64,000 bases of DNA from NCBI GenBank assembly GCA_023436885.1, contig JAEZHI010000045.1:1-64000 (forward strand), read 5' to 3'. This DNA comes from Pseudomonadota bacterium (GTDB lineage Bacteria; Pseudomonadota; Alphaproteobacteria; Rhizobiales; Pleomorphomonadaceae). This document shows, in pieces, positions 41,166 to 49,917 of the stretch (positions are counted from its first letter, which is position 1; the number at the start of each line of letters is the position of its first letter). Both the position numbers and the translations under genes were made by a program. Below the pieces are notes generated by a model. It did no database searches and was not told where the DNA came from. It saw only the letters and a list, made by a program, of their open reading frames with translations.

Positions 41166-41666
41166 TCAGATCAGCGCGTCGCGACGGGCGAAGATGCCGC
41201 GCCAGCTCATGATGCCGACGAATATCATCGACAGCGTATCCCAACCGGCAAACGACAGGCCGAAGAGGCTGACCGGCGCTTCCGAGCAGGAGACAAGCCG
41301 GGTGCCCTTTACCGCTGCCATCAGATCGGCCGCGCTATTCACGACCGTCGGGGCGCCGCCACAGTCAGACGGGCCTTCCCAGAGCTTCCATTCAGCGCCG
41401 GTATGATAGCCGGCCAGGACCGAGCCGCACAGGAAAATGGCGCCGCCAACGAAGTAGAGGAGTCGGGCAAGGCGGGGCATGCGCTTGGAAAGCAGGAGGC
41501 CGACCAACAGGATCGGCAGGCCTGCGTAATAGAACTGACGCTCCTGAAGACAGAGCTTGCACGGCAGATAGCCGCCGATGAGTTGGAAGCCCCAAGCGGC
41601 GGTTATGGCAAAAAGCCCGGCCAGGAAAGCGAGGCCAGGGGCGCGAAGTGCGGCGGGAGCGGACAT
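41166..41666 (-). CDS. dsbB: Disulfide bond formation protein B
   Basis: The 166-residue protein has four membrane spans and both cysteine pairs of DsbB: CKLC in GGYLPCKLCLQERQFY (first periplasmic loop), and two further cysteines in the second loop (SDCGGAPT and LVSCSEAP). DsbB reoxidises DsbA with ubiquinone. The ATG at 41666 gives the usual family length. It lies just upstream of sco on the same strand, separated by 91 bases; both deal with periplasmic cysteine or copper chemistry. Confidence 0.93.
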   Translation of the reverse strand: MSAPAALRAPGLAFLAGLFAITAAWGFQLIGGYLPCKLCLQERQFYYAGLPILLVGLLLSKRMPRLARLLYFVGGAIFLCGSVLAGYHTGAEWKLWEGPSDCGGAPTVVNSAADLMAAVKGTRLVSCSEAPVSLFGLSFAGWDTLSMIFVGIMSWRGIFARRDALI

Positions 41667-41972
41667 GGAGCACCTAATCGTCGAAAGCGGCTGGTCCGGC
41701 CTAACAGCTTGGGACGAGCCACGCAATCGTCGATTGGGTCGCAAAGTGCCGGCCGTGGTGGGCGAGCGCCCCCGGCCGCGCCTGACAGGCGCAACGCGAG
41801 CGAAAACGAATTCCGGGGGGCTGGGGGGCTGGATTGAGCCGGAACCCGTCCGCAGCGTCATTGCCGGGGGACGAAGGCATCCTGCGGGGCTCACTTGGCG
41901 GCGCCAAGGCGGGAATGGGGCTAAACTGTGAAGACGATCAGAGCTTCGTGATATTTCGTTGATGGATCGCCT
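41667..41972. other. Intergenic region between the SDHAF4-like gene and dsbB
   Basis: No gene is supported. The 306-base stretch has a small hairpin (CTTGGC 41894-41899 with GCCAAG 41903-41908) 65 bases after the SDHAF4-like stop, which may terminate that gene, and a G-rich run near 41815-41830. The dsbB promoter should also lie here but is not obvious. Confidence 0.45.
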
Positions 41973-42170
41973 TCAGAAGTCGGCGGCGATGCCTTTTACT
42001 TCCCAATCGCCGTAACGCGCCGGCTCGAGACCACCACGGCCACCCAATTCCTTGGGCTGGCTCGGAGTTGCGGCGCGTCGGCGCTCTTCCGCCTCGGCAA
42101 GGGCTCGTTGAGCGGCGGGCGACAGCACTTTGTCGGGCGCTGAGCTTGGCTTTTCCGGCGTGTCTGTCAT
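41973..42170 (-). CDS. SDHAF4-like (DUF1674) succinate dehydrogenase assembly factor
   Basis: The 65-residue protein ends with the DUF1674 signature KELGGRGGLEPARYGDWEVK followed by GIAADF. Mitochondrial SDHAF4 binds the flavinylated SdhA subunit and aids complex II assembly; alphaproteobacterial members are its likely ancestors. The N-terminal half is charged and probably disordered. The ATG at 42170 is chosen over one 45 bases upstream because the family is short. It diverges from htpX. Confidence 0.88.
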   Translation of the reverse strand: MTDTPEKPSSAPDKVLSPAAQRALAEAEERRRAATPSQPKELGGRGGLEPARYGDWEVKGIAADF

Positions 42171-42258
42171 GGCACTATCCTTGATGGCAGGCGGGAAGCA
42201 TACCATCTTCATCATCTGAAATCCGGTTCAGAATAACAGCCGGAGACCGGAAGGACAG

Positions 42259-43239
42259 ATGAATTTCTTCAAGACCTCCCTCCTCCTCGCCGCCATGACG
42301 GCGATCTTCATGGCTGCCGGCTACCTGATCGGCGGCCAAGGCGGCATGCTGATCGCGCTGGTCGTTGCCGCCGGCATGAACCTTTTCTCCTATTGGAACG
42401 CCGACAAGCTGGTCCTTTCCATGCACAACGCCCGCCGCGTCGATCGGGCGAGTGCGCCGGAATATTACGGGATTGTCGAACGGCTTGCGGCCAATGCCGG
42501 TTTGCCGATGCCAGCCGTCTACATCATCGACAATCCGCAACCCAATGCCTTCGCTACCGGGCGCGATCCCGAGCACGCCGCCGTTGCCGCCTCGACCGGG
42601 CTTCTGCAAATGCTCGATCGCGAAGAGATCGCCGGCGTGATGGCGCACGAGCTTTCGCATGTGCAGAACCGCGACACGCTGACCATGACGGTGACGGCGA
42701 CCATTGCCGGTGCCATCTCGATGCTGGCCAATTTCGGATTGTTCTTCGGTTCGATGGGCCGCAGTAGCGAGAATCGCAGCCCGCTGGGTGGCGTCGGCAT
42801 CATTATCGCCGCCATCGTTGCGCCGCTGGCCGCCATGCTGGTGCAGATGGCGATCTCGCGGACGCGCGAGTATGCGGCCGACCGGCGCGGTGCCGAGATC
42901 TGCGGCAATCCTCTGGCGCTTGCCTCGGCGCTCGACAAGATTTCGGATGCTGCCCATCGCGTGCCGAACATGACAGCGGAGCAAAATCCTGCTACGGCGC
43001 ATCTGTTCATCATCAATCCGCTGTCTGGCGCCAGGATGGACAACCTGTTTTCGACCCACCCGGATACCGGCAACCGCATCCGCGCCCTGATGGCGATGGC
43101 GGATGGTGGTGATTTCCGGCGGAGTGCCCCTGAACCTGTGGCGAGCGGTCCCTGGACCGCGCCGCGTGGTCCGCAAGGTGGCCCGTGGGGTGGGAGCGGT
43201 TCAGCTGGACGGCCTTCGAACCGTGGACCGTGGGGATGA
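42259..43239 (+). CDS. htpX: Zinc metalloprotease HtpX
   Basis: The 326-residue inner-membrane protease has two N-terminal spans (about 5-45), the zinc motif HELSH in VMAHELSHVQNRD near residue 135, a second pair of spans, and the third ligand Glu in YAADRRGAEICG. HtpX degrades misfolded membrane proteins, complementing FtsH. The C-terminal 40 residues are Gly/Pro-rich. Its stop overlaps the rsmB start (ATGA). Confidence 0.96.
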   Translation: MNFFKTSLLLAAMTAIFMAAGYLIGGQGGMLIALVVAAGMNLFSYWNADKLVLSMHNARRVDRASAPEYYGIVERLAANAGLPMPAVYIIDNPQPNAFATGRDPEHAAVAASTGLLQMLDREEIAGVMAHELSHVQNRDTLTMTVTATIAGAISMLANFGLFFGSMGRSSENRSPLGGVGIIIAAIVAPLAAMLVQMAISRTREYAADRRGAEICGNPLALASALDKISDAAHRVPNMTAEQNPATAHLFIINPLSGARMDNLFSTHPDTGNRIRALMAMADGGDFRRSAPEPVASGPWTAPRGPQGGPWGGSGSAGRPSNRGPWG

Positions 43240-44675
43240 CCGCAGACAACAATGGCCGCAAGGGCGGCGGAAAAGCCGGCAATACGTTCAGGCCGGCGCG
43301 CCCCCATGACGGCCCGAAAGGCGCGTTCAAAGGTGGGCGTCCGCCGGAGGGTGGCCGTCGTCCGCCTCGACCGCAGGGCATCGAGGCACGTGCGGTTGCG
43401 GTGGATCTGGTCGATGGTGTCCAAAAGGGACGGCTGCTCGACGCCCTGCTCGACAAGGGTTCGGCCGCTGAGCGCTACCAACGGCTCGATCCGCGCGATC
43501 GCGGCCTTGCGCGCGCCATCGTCGGCTATGCGTTGCGCCGGCACGGTCAGATCGATGACGCCGTTGCGCGCTTCCTCACACGTCCTTTGCCGGATGATGC
43601 CGGCACCCTGAAGGCGGTGATCGCTGTTTCGGCCGCGCAGATCCTGTTCATGGATGTCGCCGATCACGCCGCAGTGGCGCTTGGTGTTGAGCTCGCCGGT
43701 TCCGACAAGGCGGCGCAGCCCTTCAAGGGCGTGGTCAACGCCGTGCTGCGTCGCGTCTCGGAAAATAAGGCGACCATACTCGCCGAACAGGATGCGCTCG
43801 CGCTCAATACGCCGGCCTGGCTTATGGAGCGCTGGAGCGCCAACTACGGTGCGGATGTCGCTCGTGACATCGCTGCCATGAATGCGCTTGAGCCCACACT
43901 CGACCTGACAGTGAAGTCGGACCCAGAGGGCTGGGCCGCCCGTCTCGGTGGCATCAAGCTCCCCAACGGCTCGGTGCGACTTCCCGTGACCGGCGCGGTC
44001 GAGAAGATCGAAGGTTACGAGGAAGGTGGCTGGTGGGTGCAGGATGCCGCCGCCACTCTGCCCGTTCATCTCCTTGGTGATGTGAAGGGCAAGAAGGTCA
44101 TCGATCTCTGCGCCGCTCCGGGCGGAAAGACGGCGCAGCTCGCTGCCCTTGGCGCCGATGTGACGGCGATCGACGTTTCCTTCCATCGCCTGCAACGCCT
44201 CGAGCGCAACCTCTATCGGCTTGGGCTCAAGGCCAACCTCGTCAAGGCCGATGCGACCGAGTGGCTTGGCGGCACCTTCGACATGGTGTTGCTCGACGCG
44301 CCCTGCACGGCAACCGGCACGTTACGCCGCCATCCTGACGGCGCGGTCGGCAAGAAGCTTGCAGACGTAGCCACGCTGGCCGCGGTGCAGCGTCGCCTGA
44401 TCGATCAGGCGATCCGCATGTTACGGCCCGGCGGTCTCCTGGTGTTTTCCACCTGCTCGCTGGAACCTGAGGAAGGCCCGGACCAGATCCGTCGCCTCAG
44501 GTTGATCGAGGCGCCGCTCGACGTCGTGCCGGTCACGCCGGACGAGGTGTTCGGCATGGAGGAGATCGTCACGCCGGACGGTTTCATCCGCACTCTGCCA
44601 TCTCACCTCAAACTGGATGATGCCCGGCTTTCCGGTCTCGACGGCTTCTTTGCCGCCCGTCTGCGCCGCCAATGA
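43236..44675 (+). CDS. rsmB: RsmB/NOP family rRNA (cytosine-5) methyltransferase
   Basis: The 479-residue protein has a basic, Gly-rich N-terminus (1-50), a NusB-like RNA-binding domain (about 50-190) and a SAM-dependent methyltransferase domain with KVIDLCAAPGGKTAQLAAL as motif I and the catalytic cysteines in LLDAPCTATGTLRRHPD and FSTCSLEPEEG. It should methylate a cytosine of 16S rRNA (C967 in E. coli). The start overlaps the htpX stop. The htpX-rsmB-heparinase-purH order is common in rhizobial genomes. Confidence 0.93.
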   Translation: MTADNNGRKGGGKAGNTFRPARPHDGPKGAFKGGRPPEGGRRPPRPQGIEARAVAVDLVDGVQKGRLLDALLDKGSAAERYQRLDPRDRGLARAIVGYALRRHGQIDDAVARFLTRPLPDDAGTLKAVIAVSAAQILFMDVADHAAVALGVELAGSDKAAQPFKGVVNAVLRRVSENKATILAEQDALALNTPAWLMERWSANYGADVARDIAAMNALEPTLDLTVKSDPEGWAARLGGIKLPNGSVRLPVTGAVEKIEGYEEGGWWVQDAAATLPVHLLGDVKGKKVIDLCAAPGGKTAQLAALGADVTAIDVSFHRLQRLERNLYRLGLKANLVKADATEWLGGTFDMVLLDAPCTATGTLRRHPDGAVGKKLADVATLAAVQRRLIDQAIRMLRPGGLLVFSTCSLEPEEGPDQIRRLRLIEAPLDVVPVTPDEVFGMEEIVTPDGFIRTLPSHLKLDDARLSGLDGFFAARLRRQ

Positions 44676-44824
44676 AAGCGGGATGAGGATTGGTCTGTCG
44701 AAAAAATTGATCGATCCCGCTCACCAGTTGGTAACCAAGCCTGGCGTCTCATGCCGTGATGAGCGCCTCCGGTCTTTCCGGAGGGCAGTTGATTCTTGCT
44801 CCAGCACCGAAAGGGGGCCTGACG

Positions 44825-46570
44825 ATGCGCGCACAAGTCGCCGGCACGGCCCGGTTGGTGCTATTCGCCGGTGAACTGGCCCTGCGCCGGCTTGTGCTCT
44901 CGCTTGAACGCGGGCCGTTTTCGCGCTGGCGGTGGCCCGGCTCGACGCCGGAGCGGCTGGTGATTGCCCCGCAGGACATCCGGACGACCGATCCGACCAT
45001 CGCCGCAGACATATATGCCGGCCTTTATGCCTTTGCCGGCAAGATGGTGGAGACGGGCGGGCGCTCTCCCTTTGACATGCCGTCGCCATCTTCGGAATGG
45101 ACGAAGGCGCTGCACGGCTTTTCCTGGCTGCGGCATCTGAGGGCGGCGGAGAATGCGCTTGCTCGCCAGAACGCGCGCGCGCTGGTCGCCGACTGGATCG
45201 CCCAGGAAGCCCACGCGCCGCCCGAGGCTTATGAAACGGAGAACATGGCCCGGCGGGTGATCGCCTGGATCACCCAGTCGCCGCTCATCCTGAAGGATGC
45301 CGATCGCGCCTTCTACCGCCGTTTCCTGCGATCTCTGGTCAGGCAGGTTCGCCGGTTGCGTGGGCGCCAAAGCGATGCTGTCGATGGCTACCCGCGTTTG
45401 CTCGCCGCCATGGCGGTTGGCGTTTTCGCTCTCTCCGCCGACAATCAGGGTCGTCTGGCACGCCAGGCCGGCATTCGGCTCGAGCAGGAACTTCGGCGAC
45501 AGATCCTGCCGGATGGCGGCCATATCAGTCGCGATCCGTCGGTCATCGCCGATCTCCTCACCGATCTCCTGCCGTTGCGTCAGGCTTATTCCAATCGAGG
45601 CGTCAATCCGCCGCAGGCGTTGATCGTTGCCATCGATCGGATGATGCCCATGCTCCGCTTCTTCCGGCATTCGGACGGTAGCTTGCCGCATTTCAACGGC
45701 ATGAGTGCCAGCCATGCCGGCCAGCTTGCGACCCTGAATGCCTATGACGACACGCACGGGCGCCCCGTCGAAAATGCCAGCCACTCCGGCTATCAGCGGC
45801 TCGAGGCCGGCGGCACGGTGATTCTGATGGATGCGGGACCGATTCCGCCGGTTGGCGTCAGCCAGAAGGCGCACGCCGGCTGTCTTTCCTTCGAAATGTC
45901 GAGTGGCCCCAACCGCTTCATCGTCAACTGCGGCGCGGCCGACGACCCGCGCTGGCACTCAGCCGCGCGCTCCACGCCGGCTCATTCGACACTGTCGCTC
46001 GAGGATTTGTCGTCCGGTGTTTTCCTTGACACGCCGCGCCTCGTTCGTCGGCTCGGTTCGGTGATGATCGATGGCCCGCGCAACGTGCCGGTGGCTCGCG
46101 AAGACCGCGACGACGTAATCGCGCTGGTCGCTAGCCATGACGGCTATGCCGGCAGGTTTGGCGCCATTCACGAGCGGCGTCTGGTTCTGCGCATCGACGG
46201 TGGTGAAATCGTCGGTTCTGATCGGCTGACGTTTGCCGGCCGCAAGCCGCGCCACGATCGCTTCGCCATCCGTTTCCATCTGCATCCATTGATCCGGGCA
46301 AGCCGGACGGCCGGCGGCGATGTTTTGCTGGTTGCGCCGGATGGCGAGGCCTGGACCTTCACCTGCGGGCTTATCGCGCCGGAACTTGAGGACAGCGTGT
46401 TCCTGTCCGACACGCTTGGCCGGCGCAAAAGCCTGCAGATCGTTCTACCCGGCCGTGCTCGAGTGACTCCCGAAGTCGCCTGGGCAATGACGCGAACTGC
46501 GGAAGGGCAGCGTGGCCGCACGCGCACCCGGGATCCCAGAAACGGCCCGGATCTGTTCGCCGACGGCTAA
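44825..46570 (+). CDS. Heparinase II/III family protein
   Basis: The 581-residue protein has an alpha-helical toroid domain (about 60-300) and a C-terminal beta-sandwich heparinase II/III domain (LEAGGTVILMDAGPIPP then GCLSFEMSSGPNRFIVNCGA, with HSTLSLEDLSSGVF). Family members cleave uronic-acid polysaccharides, but this group has a fixed place between rsmB and purH and no polysaccharide genes around it, so its substrate is unknown. No signal peptide is obvious. The ATG at 44825 has AAAGGGGG 7 bases upstream. Confidence 0.88.
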   Translation: MRAQVAGTARLVLFAGELALRRLVLSLERGPFSRWRWPGSTPERLVIAPQDIRTTDPTIAADIYAGLYAFAGKMVETGGRSPFDMPSPSSEWTKALHGFSWLRHLRAAENALARQNARALVADWIAQEAHAPPEAYETENMARRVIAWITQSPLILKDADRAFYRRFLRSLVRQVRRLRGRQSDAVDGYPRLLAAMAVGVFALSADNQGRLARQAGIRLEQELRRQILPDGGHISRDPSVIADLLTDLLPLRQAYSNRGVNPPQALIVAIDRMMPMLRFFRHSDGSLPHFNGMSASHAGQLATLNAYDDTHGRPVENASHSGYQRLEAGGTVILMDAGPIPPVGVSQKAHAGCLSFEMSSGPNRFIVNCGAADDPRWHSAARSTPAHSTLSLEDLSSGVFLDTPRLVRRLGSVMIDGPRNVPVAREDRDDVIALVASHDGYAGRFGAIHERRLVLRIDGGEIVGSDRLTFAGRKPRHDRFAIRFHLHPLIRASRTAGGDVLLVAPDGEAWTFTCGLIAPELEDSVFLSDTLGRRKSLQIVLPGRARVTPEVAWAMTRTAEGQRGRTRTRDPRNGPDLFADG

Positions 46571-46685
46571 TCAACTAAATTCGCAAAGAAAGCGCTGATT
46601 GCCGACCCAAATCGATTGGGCGCGGGTTCCGCGCGAAGGCCATTCGTGCTATCGCGCGGCCATCCCCACTTCCGGAGAAATCCAC

Positions 46686-48275
46686 ATGGCTGGCCATCCT
46701 GATCGCGTCGCCCCCAAGCGCGCGCTGCTTTCCGTTTCCGACAAGACGGGCCTCATCGAGTTCGCTCGCGCCCTTGCGGACCGCGGCGTCGAGCTGCTGA
46801 CCACCGGCGGCTCGAAGAAGCTTCTGAGCGAGGCCGGTATTCCGGTGACGGAAGTAGCCGATTTCACCGGTTTTCCGGAAATCATGGACGGGCGCGTCAA
46901 GACCCTGCATCCGAAGGTTCATGGCGGTCTTCTCGCCGTTCGCGACGATGCAGGCCACGCCAAGGCCATGGCCGACCACGGCATCCTTCCGATCGATGTT
47001 CTGGTGGTCAATCTCTATCCCTTCGAAGAGACCATCGCCCGTGGCGCCGGCTATGAGGAGACCATCGAAAACATCGATATCGGTGGCCCCGCGATGATCC
47101 GCGCCGCCTCCAAGAACCACGCCTATGTCACCGTGCTCGTCGAGCCGGCCGATTATGATGCCGTGCTCGCCGAGATGGATCAGGGCGGCGTCACCTTCGA
47201 GATGCGCAAGCGTCTTGCCGCCAAGGCCTATGCCCGGACCGGCGCCTACGATGCCGCCATTTCCGGCTGGTTCGCCAGCGTGCTCGGCGGCAAGACCGGC
47301 GACTTCGTTGCCGTCGGCGGCAAGCTTGCCGAGGATATGCGCTATGGCGAGAACCCGCATCAGTGGGCGCGCTTCTATCGCTCGACGGAAATCCGGCCGG
47401 GTGTCTCCACGGCTACGCAACTGCAGGGCAAGGTCCTGAGCTACAACAACATCAACGACACCGACGCCGCTTTCGAACTGGTGGCTGAGTTTGATCGCTC
47501 GGTGCCGGCCGTCGCCATCATCAAGCACGCCAATCCCTGTGGCGTCGCCACCGGTGCGACGCTGCTCGAGGCCTATACCAAGGCTCATCGCTGCGATCCG
47601 GTCTCGGCCTATGGCGGCATCGTTGCCCTGAATGGCACGCTGGACGCCGATACGGCCAAGAAGATCGTCGAGATCTTCACCGAGGTGATCATCGCTCCGT
47701 CGGCAACCGATGAAGCGATTGCCATCGTTGGCGCCAAGAAGAACCTGCGCCTCCTGGTCACCGGTGGCCTGCCCGATCCCAAGGCGCCGGGCATCACGGC
47801 AAAGACGGTGGCCGGTGGGCTGCTCGTCCAGTCGCGCGACAATGGCGTCGTCACGGCAGCCGACCTCAAGGTGGTGACCAAGCGGGCGCCGACCGATGCC
47901 GAGCTCGCCGACCTCCTGTTCGCCTTCAAGGTCTGCAAGCACGTGAAGTCGAACGCCATCGTTTACGTGAAGGATGGGGCCACTGCCGGCATCGGTGCGG
48001 GACAGATGAACCGCGTCGACTCCTCGCGCATCGCCGCGATCCGCGCGGCCGAGGCTGCAGAGACCGCCGGTCTCAAGGAGTCGCTCGCCCAGGGTTCGGT
48101 GGTCGCTTCGGACGCCTTCTTCCCGTTCGCCGATGGTCTTGAGTCGGCGATTGCCGCTGGCGCGACCGCTGCCATCCAGCCGGGTGGCTCCATTCATGAC
48201 GCCGAGGTGATTGCCGCCGCCGACAAGGCCGGCATCGCCATGGTGTTCACCGGCATGCGTCACTTCCGTCACTGA
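46686..48275 (+). CDS. purH: Bifunctional purine biosynthesis protein PurH
   Basis: The 529-residue enzyme carries out the last two steps of IMP synthesis. The N-terminal IMP cyclohydrolase domain begins RALLSVSDKTGLIEFARALA and has MDGRVKTLHPKVHGGLLA; the C-terminal AICAR transformylase domain has IKHANPCGVATG and a C-terminal GGSIHDAEVIAAADK. The ATG at 46686 follows CCGGAGAAA and matches the family start. A very strong terminator follows 53 bases after the stop. Confidence 0.97.
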   Translation: MAGHPDRVAPKRALLSVSDKTGLIEFARALADRGVELLTTGGSKKLLSEAGIPVTEVADFTGFPEIMDGRVKTLHPKVHGGLLAVRDDAGHAKAMADHGILPIDVLVVNLYPFEETIARGAGYEETIENIDIGGPAMIRAASKNHAYVTVLVEPADYDAVLAEMDQGGVTFEMRKRLAAKAYARTGAYDAAISGWFASVLGGKTGDFVAVGGKLAEDMRYGENPHQWARFYRSTEIRPGVSTATQLQGKVLSYNNINDTDAAFELVAEFDRSVPAVAIIKHANPCGVATGATLLEAYTKAHRCDPVSAYGGIVALNGTLDADTAKKIVEIFTEVIIAPSATDEAIAIVGAKKNLRLLVTGGLPDPKAPGITAKTVAGGLLVQSRDNGVVTAADLKVVTKRAPTDAELADLLFAFKVCKHVKSNAIVYVKDGATAGIGAGQMNRVDSSRIAAIRAAEAAETAGLKESLAQGSVVASDAFFPFADGLESAIAAGATAAIQPGGSIHDAEVIAAADKAGIAMVFTGMRHFRH

Positions 48276-48328
48276 GGGCAATTTCCTTTTCTGACAGGTG
48301 ACCGACAGGTTTCTCGACCCAAGGTGAG

Positions 48329-48362
48329 CGGGCCGGCGCGATTGACGCGCCGGCCCGTTTTT
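48329..48362 (+). terminator. Strong terminator after purH, in front of the PepSY gene
   Basis: CGGGCCGGCGCG (48329-48340) pairs perfectly with CGCGCCGGCCCG (48346-48357), a 12-bp stem, followed by TTTTT. It ends only 12 bases before the next ATG. It therefore ends purH transcription, but it may also sit inside the leader of the PepSY gene. Confidence 0.92.
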
Positions 48363-48374
48363 CGAGGAACCCGC

Positions 48375-48662
48375 ATGAAGACCTCTCTGATCGCTGCCGC
48401 CTTTGCTGTCGTGCTGACCCCGGTTGCCGCCTTTGCTGATGACGAGAATGCCAAGTGCACCGATGCCGCCAAGAACACCTGGCTTTCCGTCGATGCCATC
48501 AAGGCCAAGGCCGAGGCTGCCGGTTACAGCAAGATCAAGAAGGTGAAGGTCGAAGGAACCTGCTATGAGGTTTACGCTTTCGACAAGAACGGCAAGAAGG
48601 CCGAAGTCCTGTTCAATCCGTCGACCGGCGAGAAGGCTGGTGACGAGGCTGGTCAGGACTGA
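48375..48662 (+). CDS. Small exported PepSY-domain protein
   Basis: The 95-residue protein has a signal peptide (MKTSLIAAAFAVVLTPVAAF, cleavage after AFA) and one PepSY domain (WLSVDAIKAKAEAAGYSKIK, then CYEVYAFDKNGKKAEVLFNP). Two cysteines (in AKCTDA and GTCYEV) could form a disulfide. PepSY proteins are periplasmic and often precede cytochrome b and two-component genes, as here; their role is unclear. The gene begins a run of five genes with gaps of 10 bases or less. GAGGAA precedes the ATG. Confidence 0.9.
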   Translation: MKTSLIAAAFAVVLTPVAAFADDENAKCTDAAKNTWLSVDAIKAKAEAAGYSKIKKVKVEGTCYEVYAFDKNGKKAEVLFNPSTGEKAGDEAGQD

Positions 48663-48667
48663 AAACC

Positions 48668-49216
48668 ATGGCCGATGCGTCCGCTGGCGGCAGTTTGCCG
48701 CCGCGGACGGTCCGGGTCTGGGATCCGGTCGTCCGCATCTTTCACTGGACGGTCGTCGTTGCCGTCTCGCTCAATCTCTTCATTCTCAAGCCAGGTCGTC
48801 TTTACCACCGTTACGTCGGCTATTTCGTGATTGGCGCGGTCCTCATTCGCCTGGTTTGGGGTTTTATCGGAACCCGCCACGCGCGCTTTTCGGATTTCTT
48901 CCCGACGCCGTCGCGCCTGATGCCTTATTTGAAGGCGCTTGTCCGCGGTGAGGAACCGCGCCATATCGGCCACAATCCGGCTGCTGCCGTCATGATGCTG
49001 GCCCTCATGGCCTTGCTGCTCGCAACCGGCATCACTGGCTGGATGACGACGCTTGACGCCTTCTGGGGAGACGATTGGCTTGAGATGTTGCACGAAGGCC
49101 TAGGCAACGCCATCATGGTGTTGGCGCTGATCCATGCGGCAGCGGCCATTGTCGAAAGCCTTCGCCACCGCGAGAATCTCGTCTGGTCCATGGTGACGGG
49201 CAGAAAGCGTGCGTGA
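48668..49216 (+). CDS. Cytochrome b/b561-type membrane protein
   Basis: The 182-residue protein has four membrane spans and the heme-ligand pattern of the cytochrome b561/Ni-Fe hydrogenase b-type family: RIFHWTVVVAVSLN in helix 1, YHRYVGYFVIGAVLIRLVWG in helix 2, and HEGLGNAIMVLALIHAAAA in the last helix. It should move electrons across or within the membrane, perhaps to or from the PepSY protein. It starts 5 bases after the PepSY stop, and its own stop shares a base with the response regulator start. Confidence 0.9.
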   Translation: MADASAGGSLPPRTVRVWDPVVRIFHWTVVVAVSLNLFILKPGRLYHRYVGYFVIGAVLIRLVWGFIGTRHARFSDFFPTPSRLMPYLKALVRGEEPRHIGHNPAAAVMMLALMALLLATGITGWMTTLDAFWGDDWLEMLHEGLGNAIMVLALIHAAAAIVESLRHRENLVWSMVTGRKRA

Positions 49217-49917
49217 TGCGTCTGCTTCTGGTCGAGGATAGTGCCCGCCTCGCTGCACTGCTTGGTGAAGCCGTGCGCGAGGCTGGCTGGCGTCTCGACA
49301 CGGTCGGTACGTTGGCGGAGGCGGAAGCGGCCATCGCCGCGACCGACTTCGATCTCATTCTCCTTGATCTTGGGCTGCCCGATGGCGATGGGCTTGACCT
49401 TCTGCGTGCCATTCGCCGCGCCGCTGATGTTACGCCGGTCCTGATCATCACGGCTCGCGGCACCGTGGAGGAAAGGATTGCCGGTCTTGACGCCGGGGCT
49501 GATGATTATCTGGTCAAGCCCTTTCATCACCGGGAGTTTCTAGCTCGCTGCCGGGCCATGCTGCGGCGGTCTCCAATCGCGTTGCAGCCGGTTCTGGTGG
49601 CTGGTCAACTGTCCTATGATCCCGCGACCGCCTTGCTGACCGCCAGCGGAGAAACCGTTGTATTACCACCCCGCGAACGGGCCCTCTGCGAGGCGCTGAT
49701 GCGTGACGTCGGGCGCGTCGTGCCGCGCCGTCGGTTGGAGACGACGCTATCGAATTACGATAGCGAGCTTACCGCCAACGCCCTCGACCTCGCCGTTTCG
49801 CGATTGCGCAAACGGCTTGAAAGTATCGATTGCGGGATCGAGATCGCCACGGTGCGTGGCCTCGGTTATCTGATGCGCGAATGCCATGCCGAAGATTCTG
49901 GCCAGGAGGCTCAATGA
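49216..49917 (+). CDS. OmpR-family response regulator
   Basis: The 233-residue regulator has a receiver domain (MRLLLVEDSARLAALLGEAV; phospho-acceptor Asp51 in LILLDLGLPDGDG; conserved Lys in LVKPFHHREF) and a winged-helix DNA-binding domain (about 125-225; PRERALCEALMRDVGRVVPR). It is paired with the histidine kinase encoded next, whose start overlaps its stop by four bases. Its targets are not known; autoregulation of this run and control of the iron exporter gene at its end are plausible. Confidence 0.95.
   Translation: MRLLLVEDSARLAALLGEAVREAGWRLDTVGTLAEAEAAIAATDFDLILLDLGLPDGDGLDLLRAIRRAADVTPVLIITARGTVEERIAGLDAGADDYLVKPFHHREFLARCRAMLRRSPIALQPVLVAGQLSYDPATALLTASGETVVLPPRERALCEALMRDVGRVVPRRRLETTLSNYDSELTANALDLAVSRLRKRLESIDCGIEIATVRGLGYLMRECHAEDSGQEAQ

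Noticed and set aside
42519..44195. A long leftward frame opposite htpX and rsmB.
   Set aside because: Both plus-strand genes carry full catalytic motifs; the opposite frame shows none.
46575..48281. A leftward frame of nearly 570 codons opposite purH.
   Set aside because: It is a shadow of purH codon bias; no motif or start signal was seen.
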